From IMG/VR virus record IMGVR_UViG_3300017917_001342, positions 435,669 through 499,668 of that record: DNA of 64,000 nucleotides. One strand, given 5' to 3'. Position numbers and translations under genes: made by a program. Below, in pieces: positions 1-10,165 of this stretch. Below the pieces are notes generated by a model. The model had not been told where the DNA came from, did no database searches, and saw only the letters and a list, made by a program, of their open reading frames with translations. The DNA comes from a virus. Position 1 is the first letter of the stretch; every line of letters starts with the position of its first letter.

Positions 1-3000
1 ATGTTGTTGTAGGCAACGAACGTGTAGTATGGTTTAAACAGGGTGTTGACACTGTTCAACAGATACCATATGGTTATGTGTTTGGTACTAAACAAGAAGT
101 TTTTGACTTCTTAATTGGTTTACAGCGTTTCCAAGAGCTAGAAGGTTGGGTATTTGACACATATAATAACGACGGAAACTATGTATATGATTGGCAACAA
201 AGTGCTAAAGAATTCCTGTTCTGGAGTCAAGGTAACTGGGCAAATGGCAATTTTATTGCACTCAGTCCGCTTGCTAATCGTGTAAAATTCCTACAACGTT
301 TTGGCAATATACAGTTTGTCAACGGTATTGTTGGCGGTACATATCCGCTGCTAGATAAAACTGGTAGTCCTATACAAGGTCAAAACGTAGAAGTATTGCG
401 ATACGATGATGAAATTGTAGTTGCTACAACAAACATACAAAGCATCTATGGAATACGACTGTTTGCAACCACGCTAGAAAGTATTGTTGTCATAGACAAT
501 CAGACAGCGTTTGGAGATATAATTTACGATCCATTATATAATCAAGCGCAACCGAGATTAAAACTCTATGCATATCGTACCAATGATTGGAACGGCCGAG
601 TAGATGCACCCGGATATTTCTTGTACCAAAATGGTACAGATAACCAGTGGAATCTAGTTGCTAACTTTGAAAAAACTGCTAACGATTTCAGAAAATACTT
701 CAACATAGAACAACCTAAAAACTATGTTACGTTTGATCCGGTATCTGGTAATTTGGTACAAGCAAGCACAAGTCTTGCAGTTATTGATAATCAGCCTATA
801 TCAGAAATAAGCAAACATCTCATAGGTTACCAGCAAAGAGGATACCTACAAAATCTATTATTAGAAGATAGCACTGAGTTTCAATTCTATCAAGGGTTTA
901 TTAGACAAAAAGGTACACGAGGTGCCATTGACAAAATACTACGTAATGACAGTGTAATACCTGTCACAAGTGACTTTGTGTATTATGAAGAATATGCGTT
1001 ACGTATTGCAAGATTTGGTGACACTGCTCTTAACATTGGTATTGATTTTATCATACCACAGTCGCTATATGTCAATGACCCGCAACAGATAACAGTGTAC
1101 GGTACTCAAGGAACTGATAGAGACCTTGATGGTATCATAGTGCTTATACCTAATGATCCAAGAATTGTAGTACCGCCGCAGAGTTATAGTAGTGTAACCA
1201 ATCCGTTATTCCCTACACGACCACAAAATGACGAATACCGAGACAATGACTATCCAACTACTGGTTACGTTTTAATCGGAGAAACTGACTACACAGTAAC
1301 AAACACTGCTGCTCTTACCAGTTTGTATAGTACACAATTAGAGTCCAATGTCAGACTTAAAGACGGCGACACCATATGGCAATTTGTTGATGATCAAAAC
1401 AGTTGGACAGTGTGGCAATATTCAAAAGCCAATGTAAACATTGTCAACACATCACCGATTATATTGTCCGGTCAATCTACTGTTATCAACGCAAGCGGTA
1501 ATGTAGGTGTGTCGCCGGGCGATATTGTAGTATTGACAGGTATAAGCAACGTCAATGCGTTGGAAGGTACATGGACTGTTGGTAACATCATAGGCGATGG
1601 TAATAGCTTTACAGTTGACACTACTACATTCACAGTTGGATCTGGTGGTGAATATTATGCATATAAAAAAGTGCGTTTTGACGACACTGCTGCTAGAGAT
1701 GCATATCCACCGTTTGGTGGATGGAAGCAAGGTGATCTAGCCTGGGTCGACAAGACAAATATTGGTCTGCAAGGTTGGGCAGTTTATGAGTATGTAAACA
1801 ATGCATGGATGCCTAAGCGACTTGAACAACCAAAAGTTGATGCGGCATTGATGCTTCAAGCTAAACTATACAATAAAAATCAATTAAACGTCTATGGTGA
1901 TTTAGAATACTATGATCCAGCCAAAGGCTTTATACCTAAGCAAGCAAGAAATAATATAAACTTTTCATCTCTATATGATCCAGCATCATACACAGATGGT
2001 GATCCAATGCTGTATCCTATAAACTCTTCAAGAGCATGGGGTCCAGAACATGTTGGCCAAACATGGTGGGATCTAAATGCTGTTCGCTATTATGATTATG
2101 AAATAGGTGATACTGCATATCGTTGGCAGCATTGGGGAGAAATTGCAACTGACACAACCGTAGATGTGTACGAATGGGTGCAAAGTCCAGTGCTTCCAAC
2201 TAAATGGGCAGAATTTGTAAAAAATGGATCAAATTTTAATCAATATGGTATAGACTATACTCCAAGTGGCACAGTTCTTAATGCAGATAATCCAGCATGG
2301 ACTACTGCAACAACATACACTGCTGCTGGTACTCCTACTACCTACTATTACTTCTGGGTAAAAAATGCATACACAATACCATTCCCACCCGGAAGAGCCG
2401 TAACTACCATAGAAATATCAAACCTTATAGCTGATCCAACTGCATATGGGGTTCCGTGGTATGCTGCTATAGATGATAGAAACATAATAGTTGCAAATGT
2501 CGGTAGCATGCTGGTTGCCGATAGTACAGTTCTTAGTTTGCTCTATACACATAAAGCAAACGAGCAAGTGGACTTTAAAGAGTGGGATCTGGTAAGAGAA
2601 AATGATCCCACTAGCATGCCTGCTGACTATTATTGGACTAAACTGAAAAACAGTTTAACTGGTAAAGATGGTCTCAGTAATATTGTACCAGATCCATATC
2701 TCAGTGATTTGATGAGATATGGTACACTTATACGTCCAAGACAAAGTTGGTTTAAAGACCGTACTGCTGCTGCTGCAACATATGTTACCAAAGCAAACCA
2801 GTTGCTTCTTGATATATTGCTAGTACCAGATTCAAACCGCAGCACCTGGGTTGATTATTTCTACGCTGCTGAACCACCACCTGAGGCAGATTACACTGTA
2901 GGTACAATCAGCAGTAGAAATGCACTAGGCGGTACTATCAGTGATGGTAGCACAGTGTTGGTACTTGGCGGCGCAGATACTGCAAATCTTTGGATACTGT

Positions 3001-6000
3001 ATGAATATTCATACAATGGCGGTAACTATCTGTGGACTGCGATTCGTGTACAAGAATACAACACTCCGAACTACTGGTCGTTTGTTGACTGGTATATGCC
3101 AGGATCTGGTGTAACTGCTAACACTATTCCTACATATACAGTACCCGACTTGGCAAGCAGAATTACCTATGCTGGAATGCAAAACATCACGGTTAAAGTA
3201 CTCAACATTGGTGATGGCCGTTGGGCTATATATCGCTGGGGTAGTTTTGACGGCATTAATGGGTGGGTAACTGTTGGTTACCAAGATGGTACAATTCAAA
3301 TCAATGATGGCATCTACAACGGCACTATCAACACTATGATGTGGGATACTACACCGTTTGACAGTGTTACATTTGACATCTATCCATATATAGAATTTGG
3401 TTACATCATTGACGGTTTGAGATATTCAGTGTTCGAAGACATTGATCCTCATAACTCATCTGGCAGCGCACCACTTAACAATCTATTCTTTACTATGATA
3501 AACTATGTGTTGGTAGAGCAAGGATTTGTTGATTGGATAATCAAAACCAGTTACATTGTCCTTAAAGGTTTCAATATACCTCTAAGTACAAGTACTCTTT
3601 ATAAGCCAGATAGTACAAGTTCGTTGTTGGCCTACATCAATGAAGTCAAACCATACCATGCCAAGGTGCGCGATTTTGTTACAGGTCGCACTTGGCAAGA
3701 CAATGCCTATGTACATTCTACCGATTTTGATAATCCTGCAAACGTATCAGTCTCAACAAACATTGCATATAGCAATGTAGACTGGCAAAACAATTATCTT
3801 ACAAATCCGCAGCTTATACGTACACTAAAAACCAAATTGATATTTGACCGAGTAGCTTCATTCCCAGAAGGCTGGGATACTAAACCTTGGGCCTCTGTTG
3901 GTTGGCAGCTTGAATCTGGTGCATTGAACCCAGAATTGATTGATTGGGGTGCCTGGACTCGTATTCAAGAATACTATGCACCTGGTCCGGATATGATAAG
4001 AAAAGATGATCCAAACTTGATCACTAATAGTGATTACAGAGGCATCATCATTGACAGTATAGGTTTTAGATTCAGACCAGGCTGGGATCTTGCACCATGG
4101 GATTCGATAACTGGTTGGCAAGCAGACCAACGCAGTTTTGACAACTATCTTGATTTAATCATTGAAGGTGGTGTTGCGCCTCAATATGATTACTACTACG
4201 GCACAGGTACCAAAGTGTCGTTCAAGCTATCGAGAATACCACAGGACCCAGCAAGTGTTGTAGTATGGTCGGATCAGGTACTGCGAGACTATGGTGTGGA
4301 TTGGATAATACCAAACCACGTTACATCTATGTTAATAGTACAAGGTGGTTCTCTGTATAGTGTAGGAGACAAGCTACAACTTGATTTCGAACCATACAAT
4401 TCACCTACCTGTGTTACAGTAACTGAAGTTGATGTCAATGGTGCAATCGTTTCAGTATCTATTGACACTAAAGGTCAATATGACATATTCACTGGTACAG
4501 AACTGCCATTGATTTACAGACCATATTACTATGGTAGTGGTACAGGTGCTATTGTTAAACCTGTATGGGGCAGTAACACACTGGTATTTAGAAATCCACC
4601 AAGCAGTAATGCTTCACCTAATGTGTATGTACTGTATGTTGGTACTACATTTATTGAAGCACCTACTGGTTCGCTTGATATCATTACAGATGGCAATCAA
4701 TTTGTACAACCATATATTGCAGAAGATCATGCTGAGGAACTCTACACTACAAATATTCTAGAAAATATCAGAATGGACACCTACACAGAGCCTGCAGGTG
4801 GTGCACCAGTCATTTACATGAGAGTGTACCAGTTGAATGGTTTACAGGACCAATTTGATATGGGCCTACGTCCTATGAATACCAGCAGTGTTATTGTACA
4901 AAAAGACGGTGTGGTGTTAACATACGGTTTAGCAAATGATTACATTATCAATTGGGAAAGTAACCGTGTGGTGTTCTTACTACCGCCAACTGGTACATCA
5001 CTACAGATAATGACTATATCCTCCGGTGGTACTGGAACCGGAATTTACAATCCAATAGTTGTTAACAACGGTATAGGCTATGCTACTGGTGATATTGTTA
5101 CATTTGCAGGCGGCAACGTTGTAGATTATAATTTTGCATCTGTACAAGTAACTGCTGTAATGGCATCGCAATTAGAAATTGTAAGCAGTGGTAACGGTTA
5201 TGCAGTTGGCGATGTTCTGATATTAGAAGACGATTTTGCAACAGCAAAAACCTATGCTGTAGAATTAACTGTTACAGGTGTTGCAACCAATGGCGCAATA
5301 ACAACTGTGGAGATTACTCAATCTGGTGAATATCAATATACACCGTTATCAAACGTATGGCGCACTTCCGGTAACGGAACCGGTGCAGTAATTGATATAC
5401 TTTGGGGTATTGAAAGTGTATCAAGCGTTAACACTGGTCTTTATATAAATCATCCGGAAACACCAATTCAACAATTGACTACAACTGGTAACGGTGTAGA
5501 TGCAACATTCTCTTCGTTGTATACATTTGTACGATGCCAAAATGTGTTCAAAGCAAATGGTTCGGTAAATCAATTTGAAATAGATTTCCCTGTTCCAAAC
5601 AACGACACTAGTATGTTACTGGTAACAGTTGACGGTGTGGTAACTAACTTTGTAAATGCAAACGGTCGTGACATAACAGTAATAAACGTACCGCCTGCAA
5701 ACAGTATTGTTAGCATCACATTGTTTACAAGTAACAATTTCAGTGTTGTAAATGACCAGACAGTTATTTTACAAACTGGCATTTATGCTTATGCATTGTC
5801 TAGTTTGCCATACAGTACAACACCTCCATACTTGAGCACTACAGTAACACTGAATGGTAATGAATTAACTGCACCATACAGCGACCTGTTTAAAGCAAAC
5901 GGATATGTAAACGAATACACTGCAACATACATGCCATCTAATACTGCATATTTGCAAGTATGGCTCAATGGTTATCTGTTAACAGAGAACACAGAATACA

Positions 6001-7241
6001 CAATTTCTGGTAATAAGGTAATATTCTATGTTGCACCAACAGCAGGTGCAATTGTTGTGCTTCTAGTAACAGACCCAACATATCCATATGATTATACTAT
6101 AGAAGGTAACTTTATACGATTGGCAACAACTGTACCGTTTGTGAACGGCGACGAACTTAAAATAGTAACTTACAGCGAAGATACTAGTTATAAGTTTAGA
6201 ACACAGACTTTTGCTGGTCCTATGTATCCTATAGTACCTGGCAATGCGCCCGGTACATATCTATTAGCAGATAGACCGTGGAACGACAATGCCTTGATGG
6301 TCTGGGTTAACAACACGATACAAACCCTAATGTACGACTATAGATATGAAATAACAGATGGTATATCTGGTTGGGACGTAACACCTTGGGACACATATGG
6401 TTGGAATGCTGAATTTGCAGGCGACGGTGTAATTATATTTGGTGACAATATTGCACATAGTTCAAGCGACACCGTTTATGTACAATACATGAGTGGTATG
6501 CCACAGAAGGTTGCAACCGCATTCAGAACCGTGAATACTGGCAATACAACCGTCAACAGCATTGCAATTAACAATGCTAGAAGCACCGTACTGCTATCAA
6601 ATATGTCTGTGCTAGCTGATGCAATAGAAGTATCGGACTATACAGTATTGAGCATGCCAACTGAATCTCAACCTGGTGCAGTGTGGATCAACAACGAACG
6701 AATTGCATTCTGGACAGTTGACTATGCACCTACTATTGAATATCCAAATCGTGCATTCTTAAAAACATTACAGCGCGGTACGTACAACACACCAAGTGGT
6801 AATGTAAGCACATTGTATAACACGATATTTTACGATGGCGATGGTCAGACCACATACTTTGCAACAGCGGAAGGTACACAGCCATTAGGCGGACCCGAAG
6901 TAGTTTATGTAGGAAATGCAATACAAGTGGACGTTACTGTCGATTCTGATATAGGTACATACAGTATTGTGATTAATCCCGACGGATATCCAGCTGGCAG
7001 ATATGTTAAATTTGAAACTGCACCACCATCTGGTTGGAGAAACGTTAGACTGTGTGCTCCTACATTAGAAGCAAAAATCACTAGTTTTGTTAGCCATCCA
7101 GTAAATTCGACTGTATTGGATGGCGGGTATGACGTAGAAATACCAGGCGGATACGGATGGCAACCTGCACCAAATGGTTTGCAATACAATAAAACAGCTA
7201 TGGCAAACTTCCTATTAGAGAACTCTGGTACAAGGAACTAA
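1..7241 (+). CDS. Giant virion structural protein, 5' end outside window
   Basis: The frame is open from base 3 with no stop before the first possible start (GTG at 78), so the gene begins upstream of the window; about 2412 residues are visible. It is very rich in Tyr, Trp, Asn, Thr and Val, with no signal peptide or enzyme motif, as is usual for tail, baseplate or fibre proteins. Its C-terminal third (from about residue 1430) has several related beta-rich modules of roughly 70-100 residues. Each follows the pattern of an aromatic start, a 'V.V.G' strand, a 'DY.I' turn and a 'V.F..PP.G' strand, for example around bases 4830-5030, 5540-5720 and 5890-6090. Four structural genes follow on the same strand. 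A virion role is inferred from size, composition and neighbours; the exact part is unknown. Confidence 0.7.
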   Translation, partial: VVVGNERVVWFKQGVDTVQQIPYGYVFGTKQEVFDFLIGLQRFQELEGWVFDTYNNDGNYVYDWQQSAKEFLFWSQGNWANGNFIALSPLANRVKFLQRFGNIQFVNGIVGGTYPLLDKTGSPIQGQNVEVLRYDDEIVVATTNIQSIYGIRLFATTLESIVVIDNQTAFGDIIYDPLYNQAQPRLKLYAYRTNDWNGRVDAPGYFLYQNGTDNQWNLVANFEKTANDFRKYFNIEQPKNYVTFDPVSGNLVQASTSLAVIDNQPISEISKHLIGYQQRGYLQNLLLEDSTEFQFYQGFIRQKGTRGAIDKILRNDSVIPVTSDFVYYEEYALRIARFGDTALNIGIDFIIPQSLYVNDPQQITVYGTQGTDRDLDGIIVLIPNDPRIVVPPQSYSSVTNPLFPTRPQNDEYRDNDYPTTGYVLIGETDYTVTNTAALTSLYSTQLESNVRLKDGDTIWQFVDDQNSWTVWQYSKANVNIVNTSPIILSGQSTVINASGNVGVSPGDIVVLTGISNVNALEGTWTVGNIIGDGNSFTVDTTTFTVGSGGEYYAYKKVRFDDTAARDAYPPFGGWKQGDLAWVDKTNIGLQGWAVYEYVNNAWMPKRLEQPKVDAALMLQAKLYNKNQLNVYGDLEYYDPAKGFIPKQARNNINFSSLYDPASYTDGDPMLYPINSSRAWGPEHVGQTWWDLNAVRYYDYEIGDTAYRWQHWGEIATDTTVDVYEWVQSPVLPTKWAEFVKNGSNFNQYGIDYTPSGTVLNADNPAWTTATTYTAAGTPTTYYYFWVKNAYTIPFPPGRAVTTIEISNLIADPTAYGVPWYAAIDDRNIIVANVGSMLVADSTVLSLLYTHKANEQVDFKEWDLVRENDPTSMPADYYWTKLKNSLTGKDGLSNIVPDPYLSDLMRYGTLIRPRQSWFKDRTAAAATYVTKANQLLLDILLVPDSNRSTWVDYFYAAEPPPEADYTVGTISSRNALGGTISDGSTVLVLGGADTANLWILYEYSYNGGNYLWTAIRVQEYNTPNYWSFVDWYMPGSGVTANTIPTYTVPDLASRITYAGMQNITVKVLNIGDGRWAIYRWGSFDGINGWVTVGYQDGTIQINDGIYNGTINTMMWDTTPFDSVTFDIYPYIEFGYIIDGLRYSVFEDIDPHNSSGSAPLNNLFFTMINYVLVEQGFVDWIIKTSYIVLKGFNIPLSTSTLYKPDSTSSLLAYINEVKPYHAKVRDFVTGRTWQDNAYVHSTDFDNPANVSVSTNIAYSNVDWQNNYLTNPQLIRTLKTKLIFDRVASFPEGWDTKPWASVGWQLESGALNPELIDWGAWTRIQEYYAPGPDMIRKDDPNLITNSDYRGIIIDSIGFRFRPGWDLAPWDSITGWQADQRSFDNYLDLIIEGGVAPQYDYYYGTGTKVSFKLSRIPQDPASVVVWSDQVLRDYGVDWIIPNHVTSMLIVQGGSLYSVGDKLQLDFEPYNSPTCVTVTEVDVNGAIVSVSIDTKGQYDIFTGTELPLIYRPYYYGSGTGAIVKPVWGSNTLVFRNPPSSNASPNVYVLYVGTTFIEAPTGSLDIITDGNQFVQPYIAEDHAEELYTTNILENIRMDTYTEPAGGAPVIYMRVYQLNGLQDQFDMGLRPMNTSSVIVQKDGVVLTYGLANDYIINWESNRVVFLLPPTGTSLQIMTISSGGTGTGIYNPIVVNNGIGYATGDIVTFAGGNVVDYNFASVQVTAVMASQLEIVSSGNGYAVGDVLILEDDFATAKTYAVELTVTGVATNGAITTVEITQSGEYQYTPLSNVWRTSGNGTGAVIDILWGIESVSSVNTGLYINHPETPIQQLTTTGNGVDATFSSLYTFVRCQNVFKANGSVNQFEIDFPVPNNDTSMLLVTVDGVVTNFVNANGRDITVINVPPANSIVSITLFTSNNFSVVNDQTVILQTGIYAYALSSLPYSTTPPYLSTTVTLNGNELTAPYSDLFKANGYVNEYTATYMPSNTAYLQVWLNGYLLTENTEYTISGNKVIFYVAPTAGAIVVLLVTDPTYPYDYTIEGNFIRLATTVPFVNGDELKIVTYSEDTSYKFRTQTFAGPMYPIVPGNAPGTYLLADRPWNDNALMVWVNNTIQTLMYDYRYEITDGISGWDVTPWDTYGWNAEFAGDGVIIFGDNIAHSSSDTVYVQYMSGMPQKVATAFRTVNTGNTTVNSIAINNARSTVLLSNMSVLADAIEVSDYTVLSMPTESQPGAVWINNERIAFWTVDYAPTIEYPNRAFLKTLQRGTYNTPSGNVSTLYNTIFYDGDGQTTYFATAEGTQPLGGPEVVYVGNAIQVDVTVDSDIGTYSIVINPDGYPAGRYVKFETAPPSGWRNVRLCAPTLEAKITSFVSHPVNSTVLDGGYDVEIPGGYGWQPAPNGLQYNKTAMANFLLENSGTRN

Positions 7242-7244
7242 ATA
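7238..7244 (+). promoter_or_regulatory. Late-type promoter box CTAAATA
   Basis: CTAAATA overlaps the stop of the giant gene and ends four bases before the ATG at 7249. With T4 late-promoter geometry the RNA would start at or next to that ATG. An AAGGA 12 bases upstream of the ATG could serve read-through RNA instead. Weak pairing (CTAT/ATAG and GAG/CTC) surrounds the ATG. Confidence 0.35.
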
Positions 7245-7248
7245 ACTC

Positions 7249-7386
7249 ATGATAGATAAACAAAATGTACCAGATGAAACAGCTAATAAACCGTTACCTG
7301 ACGAAGATGGCACTGTCATGGTGTATGGCTTTGTTCAAATCAAAGATTTGGACACGGGCGAAGTTATTGTGAATGTGAGGTCTTAA
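7249..7386 (+). CDS. Small protein resembling the N-terminus of the next structural gene
   Basis: A 45-residue frame, ATG to TAA, fills the gap between two structural genes and ends three bases before the next start. Its second half (GFVQIKDLDTGEVIVNV) matches the start of the downstream 198-aa protein (GHVLIKDLSTNEILVDKF). Related phage proteins often continue from this motif into an 'NAI.YEN' segment; here translation stops just before it. It may be a decayed or minimal paralogue of the neighbour. No enzyme motif is present, and function is unknown. Placement between virion genes suggests co-expression with the tail. Confidence 0.55.
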   Translation: MIDKQNVPDETANKPLPDEDGTVMVYGFVQIKDLDTGEVIVNVRS

Positions 7387-7389
7387 TAC

Positions 7390-7986
7390 ATGGCAATGAT
7401 AGATTCGTCAGATCAATGGATTACAGGACATGTCCTGATTAAAGACTTGTCTACAAATGAAATATTAGTAGACAAGTTTAATGCTATCAACTACGAAAAT
7501 TTCAGTATCAGTTTAGCAAGAACTATTGCAAACAGACCTGATAGTTGGATACAGGAAATGTGTTTTGGTAACGGTGGCGCTCAAGTTAGCGAAACTGGTA
7601 CTATAACATATCTACCTCCTAACGTAGTAGGACAAACAGCAGAGTTATACAATCAAACCTATTATAAAGTTGTTGACGATCAAAGTCCATTGGACGTAGA
7701 CCCGGCACAGAATTATATTAGCGTTTCTCACATCGATGGCGCTACATTTACTGATGTAATAGTAACTTGTACCCTTGGATTATCCGAACCATCTGGACAA
7801 GATGCATTTGATACTGCAACAAATTTATCTGGAGATTACGTATTCAATGAATTAGGTCTAAAGGCTTACAGTTCTAATGGCCCGAATACAGGACGACTAT
7901 TAAGTCACGTTATATTCAGTCCTGTACAAAAAAGTCTAAATAGACAAATTCAAGTAGTTTATACAATACGTATTCAAACAGTGTAA
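7390..7986 (+). CDS. Virion/tail-associated structural protein
   Basis: 198 residues. GAGG eight bases upstream supports the ATG. The N-terminus carries the segment IKDLSTNEILVDKFNAINYEN, close to the 'IKD..T.EVLVDK.NAIHYEN' motif seen in small T4-like and marine phage structural proteins. The rest is beta-rich and ends in 'RQIQVVYTIRIQTV'. It follows the giant virion gene and a 45-aa relative of its own N-terminus. Tail or fibre attachment is inferred from motif and position; no catalytic residues are visible. Confidence 0.6.
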   Translation: MAMIDSSDQWITGHVLIKDLSTNEILVDKFNAINYENFSISLARTIANRPDSWIQEMCFGNGGAQVSETGTITYLPPNVVGQTAELYNQTYYKVVDDQSPLDVDPAQNYISVSHIDGATFTDVIVTCTLGLSEPSGQDAFDTATNLSGDYVFNELGLKAYSSNGPNTGRLLSHVIFSPVQKSLNRQIQVVYTIRIQTV

Positions 7987-8027
7987 GAAGGGATTAAATA
8001 TGCCAGCATATTTCACAGGTAAACAAC

Positions 8028-9149
8028 ATGGCAACTAACATATATCAATTTAACGGAACTTTGTTGGCGACCGTGGCAGATGGCACGCTTAACACTTCTG
8101 CGGCACCAATAGCATTCCCTGGTAAGGGATATAGTAACTACGGCGCACCCGTAATGCAAGACATTCTTTGGGTGATGCAAAATTTTGCAGGTGCAGTAAC
8201 ACCTACTCCTGCAATGCAAGGGATGTTTTGGTATGACACTGGTAGCAGTAGCTTAAAACTCTATACAGGCAGCACTTGGAATAGTGTTTTCAAAGATAAC
8301 CAAAACAATTTACCGGCTGCCGACGGTACGTATTCTTTAGGATCACCTACATTTAAATTCAGTGATGTTGTAGCTAATACTTTAATTGCACAATCTGAAG
8401 AAGCTACAGGTGCTGCTGGTCCAGACGTTGCGCTGTTTAGAAATAGTCCTTCGCCCGCAGCCAATGATGATATTGGTAGAATAGTTTTCAGCGGTAACAA
8501 TTCTTCCAATAGTGAAATTGTATACGGTCGCATAAAAAATAAAATTGTAAGTCCAACTGGCGGCAATGAACAAAGCACTTTGCAATTTGCTGTGCAGAAA
8601 AACGGTTCAATAACAACAGTGCTTAACCTCAACAGTGATGGTTCAACTGAGATGCTGTACAATGCATCAGTGGCCGGTAATTTAACTGTTACAGGCAATG
8701 TTGTATCAACTACTGGTGGCATGTATGCAGATGTGTTCTACGGTGTTGCAACATCTGCTAGATATGCAGACGTTGCAGAACGTTATGAATCTGATGCTGT
8801 TTTAGAAGTAGGCGATGTTGTTGTCATAGGCGGCGAAAAAGAAATTACCAAATCTACAATTGACTGCGACGTTAATGTATTTGGCGTAATATCTGATAAA
8901 CCTGCATTAAAGATGAACGATAAAGCAGGCAACGACAAAACACATCCACTTGTTGCACTGTTGGGTAGAACACCTTGTAAAGTGCTAGGACCTGTAGGCA
9001 AAGGTCAACGTTTAGTAGCAAGTAGTATACCTGGTGTTGCTCGAGCAGCACATGGTAATGAACCTTCGCTATCTATTTTAGGCAGGTCATTAGAAGCAAA
9101 AACTACTGATGGTATCGAATTAGTTGAGATTGTTATAGGACGTTCGTAA
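8028..9149 (+). CDS. Tail fibre-like protein with C-terminal ADVAERY-type domain
   Basis: 373 residues. The N-terminal third has a fibre-like stretch (PAMQGMFWYDTGSSSLKLYTGSTW) typical of phage fibre or baseplate-attached proteins. The middle is beta-rich with a 'VAGNLTVTGNVV' repeat like those in the 1592-aa fibre. From about residue 240, 'ARYADVAERYESD' followed by 'LEVGDVVVIGG' resembles the C-terminal domain of many phage tail-fibre and tailspike proteins, some of which act as self-cleaving chaperones; I cannot show cleavage here. An AGGT lies upstream of the ATG. A 12-codon frame at 8000-8038 overlaps the start and has a better Shine-Dalgarno; it may couple translation but is probably not a gene. 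Confidence 0.65.
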   Translation: MATNIYQFNGTLLATVADGTLNTSAAPIAFPGKGYSNYGAPVMQDILWVMQNFAGAVTPTPAMQGMFWYDTGSSSLKLYTGSTWNSVFKDNQNNLPAADGTYSLGSPTFKFSDVVANTLIAQSEEATGAAGPDVALFRNSPSPAANDDIGRIVFSGNNSSNSEIVYGRIKNKIVSPTGGNEQSTLQFAVQKNGSITTVLNLNSDGSTEMLYNASVAGNLTVTGNVVSTTGGMYADVFYGVATSARYADVAERYESDAVLEVGDVVVIGGEKEITKSTIDCDVNVFGVISDKPALKMNDKAGNDKTHPLVALLGRTPCKVLGPVGKGQRLVASSIPGVARAAHGNEPSLSILGRSLEAKTTDGIELVEIVIGRS

Positions 9150-9150
9150 T

Positions 9151-10104
9151 ATGACTTATTCCGTTGGTAGTATAGCACAGGCATCAGATTACAACAGTTT
9201 TGTTGGTAACACTGCTGTTAATACTGCATATGCCAGTAGTGCTGCTGCACAGAATAAAATTTCTGCACTGATTGGTGTTGGATATGGTGACAGAGGTTAT
9301 GGACAAACTTCTACTAACGTATCACCTACATCAACTGGACTAGTAATCACTGCGGGGCAGTGGAACAACCTGCGCAATGCAATGAGTACTGTGAACACGC
9401 ATACTGGTTCTGCGTTGACATTACAACCTGCGGTTTCAACAACTACATTAATAGAAGCACAAAACGGTACACTAGGTAGACCAGATATTGCAACACTGTT
9501 AAGTACCTTGGATACCAATAGACTGAATGCCAGTATTTTACAAATGGCAGTATCAAGTGCATTAACCAGTACTCGTACCACAGCCTGGGGTACAATTATC
9601 AGGCATGAATTTACAGTTGCGTTCTTAGATGAAAACGCAGCTAGATACTTTTTTAACTCCAGTGGGGAAATTCGTTTTTCTGGATTTAGAACAGGTGGAA
9701 CAGCCAGTACTATAAACGCTGCATGGACAGCATTGTTGATACTAGTGGGTACTGTGAAATTTGGTGCAACATCTACTACCTATACTGGATCGGGTGGATT
9801 CCCAACTACTATAGGATATTATGATCTAACTGATACATATCAGCAGGTATTTTCCCATAATGGTGCCGGTCCATATTACTCTAGCATCAGCTATATTATA
9901 CAAGCTCGTAGAGAAAACTATGTTGGTGCTAATGGCGGCAATGGATCAACAATTCGATTCGTAGTCACATTCAACGATTCATCTGCGTACACTTATTATG
10001 GTAATACAGTAGATGGTACCATTGTTAGTCAAATTGACCAATACAAAGCAAGCGGTGTACTAACAATAGCGTCACCTACCTACACAACTGTAGTTAATCT
10101 ATAA
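9151..10104 (+). CDS. Putative virion/fibre protein
   Basis: 317 residues, starting two bases after the previous stop, so translation is probably coupled. The N-terminal half is Ala/Ser/Thr-rich and likely helical (about residues 1-60). The C-terminal half is Gly/Tyr/Thr-rich beta sequence (GSGGFPTTIGYYDL, SSISYIIQAR), typical of receptor-facing fibre domains. No catalytic motif is seen. It is the last gene of the structural run that starts at the left edge. Function is assigned from composition and position only. Confidence 0.5.
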   Translation: MTYSVGSIAQASDYNSFVGNTAVNTAYASSAAAQNKISALIGVGYGDRGYGQTSTNVSPTSTGLVITAGQWNNLRNAMSTVNTHTGSALTLQPAVSTTTLIEAQNGTLGRPDIATLLSTLDTNRLNASILQMAVSSALTSTRTTAWGTIIRHEFTVAFLDENAARYFFNSSGEIRFSGFRTGGTASTINAAWTALLILVGTVKFGATSTTYTGSGGFPTTIGYYDLTDTYQQVFSHNGAGPYYSSISYIIQARRENYVGANGGNGSTIRFVVTFNDSSAYTYYGNTVDGTIVSQIDQYKASGVLTIASPTYTTVVNL

Positions 10105-10107
10105 ATT
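10100..10107 (+). promoter_or_regulatory. Possible late-type promoter box TATAAATT
   Basis: TATAAATT overlaps the stop of the previous gene, one base off the T4 late consensus, and lies 58 bases before the ATG at 10166. A short hairpin (GTGTG/CGCAC) and a GGGTG ribosome site lie between. It is the only promoter-like signal at this switch from virion genes to the glycosyltransferase cassette. Confidence 0.3.
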
Positions 10108-10165
10108 TGACATCTGTTTAAAAATGCATCATGCTGTAGTGTGAGTACTTCGCACGGGTGTATAT

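Noticed and set aside
8000-8038. 12-codon frame with a good Shine-Dalgarno before the fibre gene
   Set aside because: Too short to support as a gene; it overlaps the fibre start and may only couple translation.
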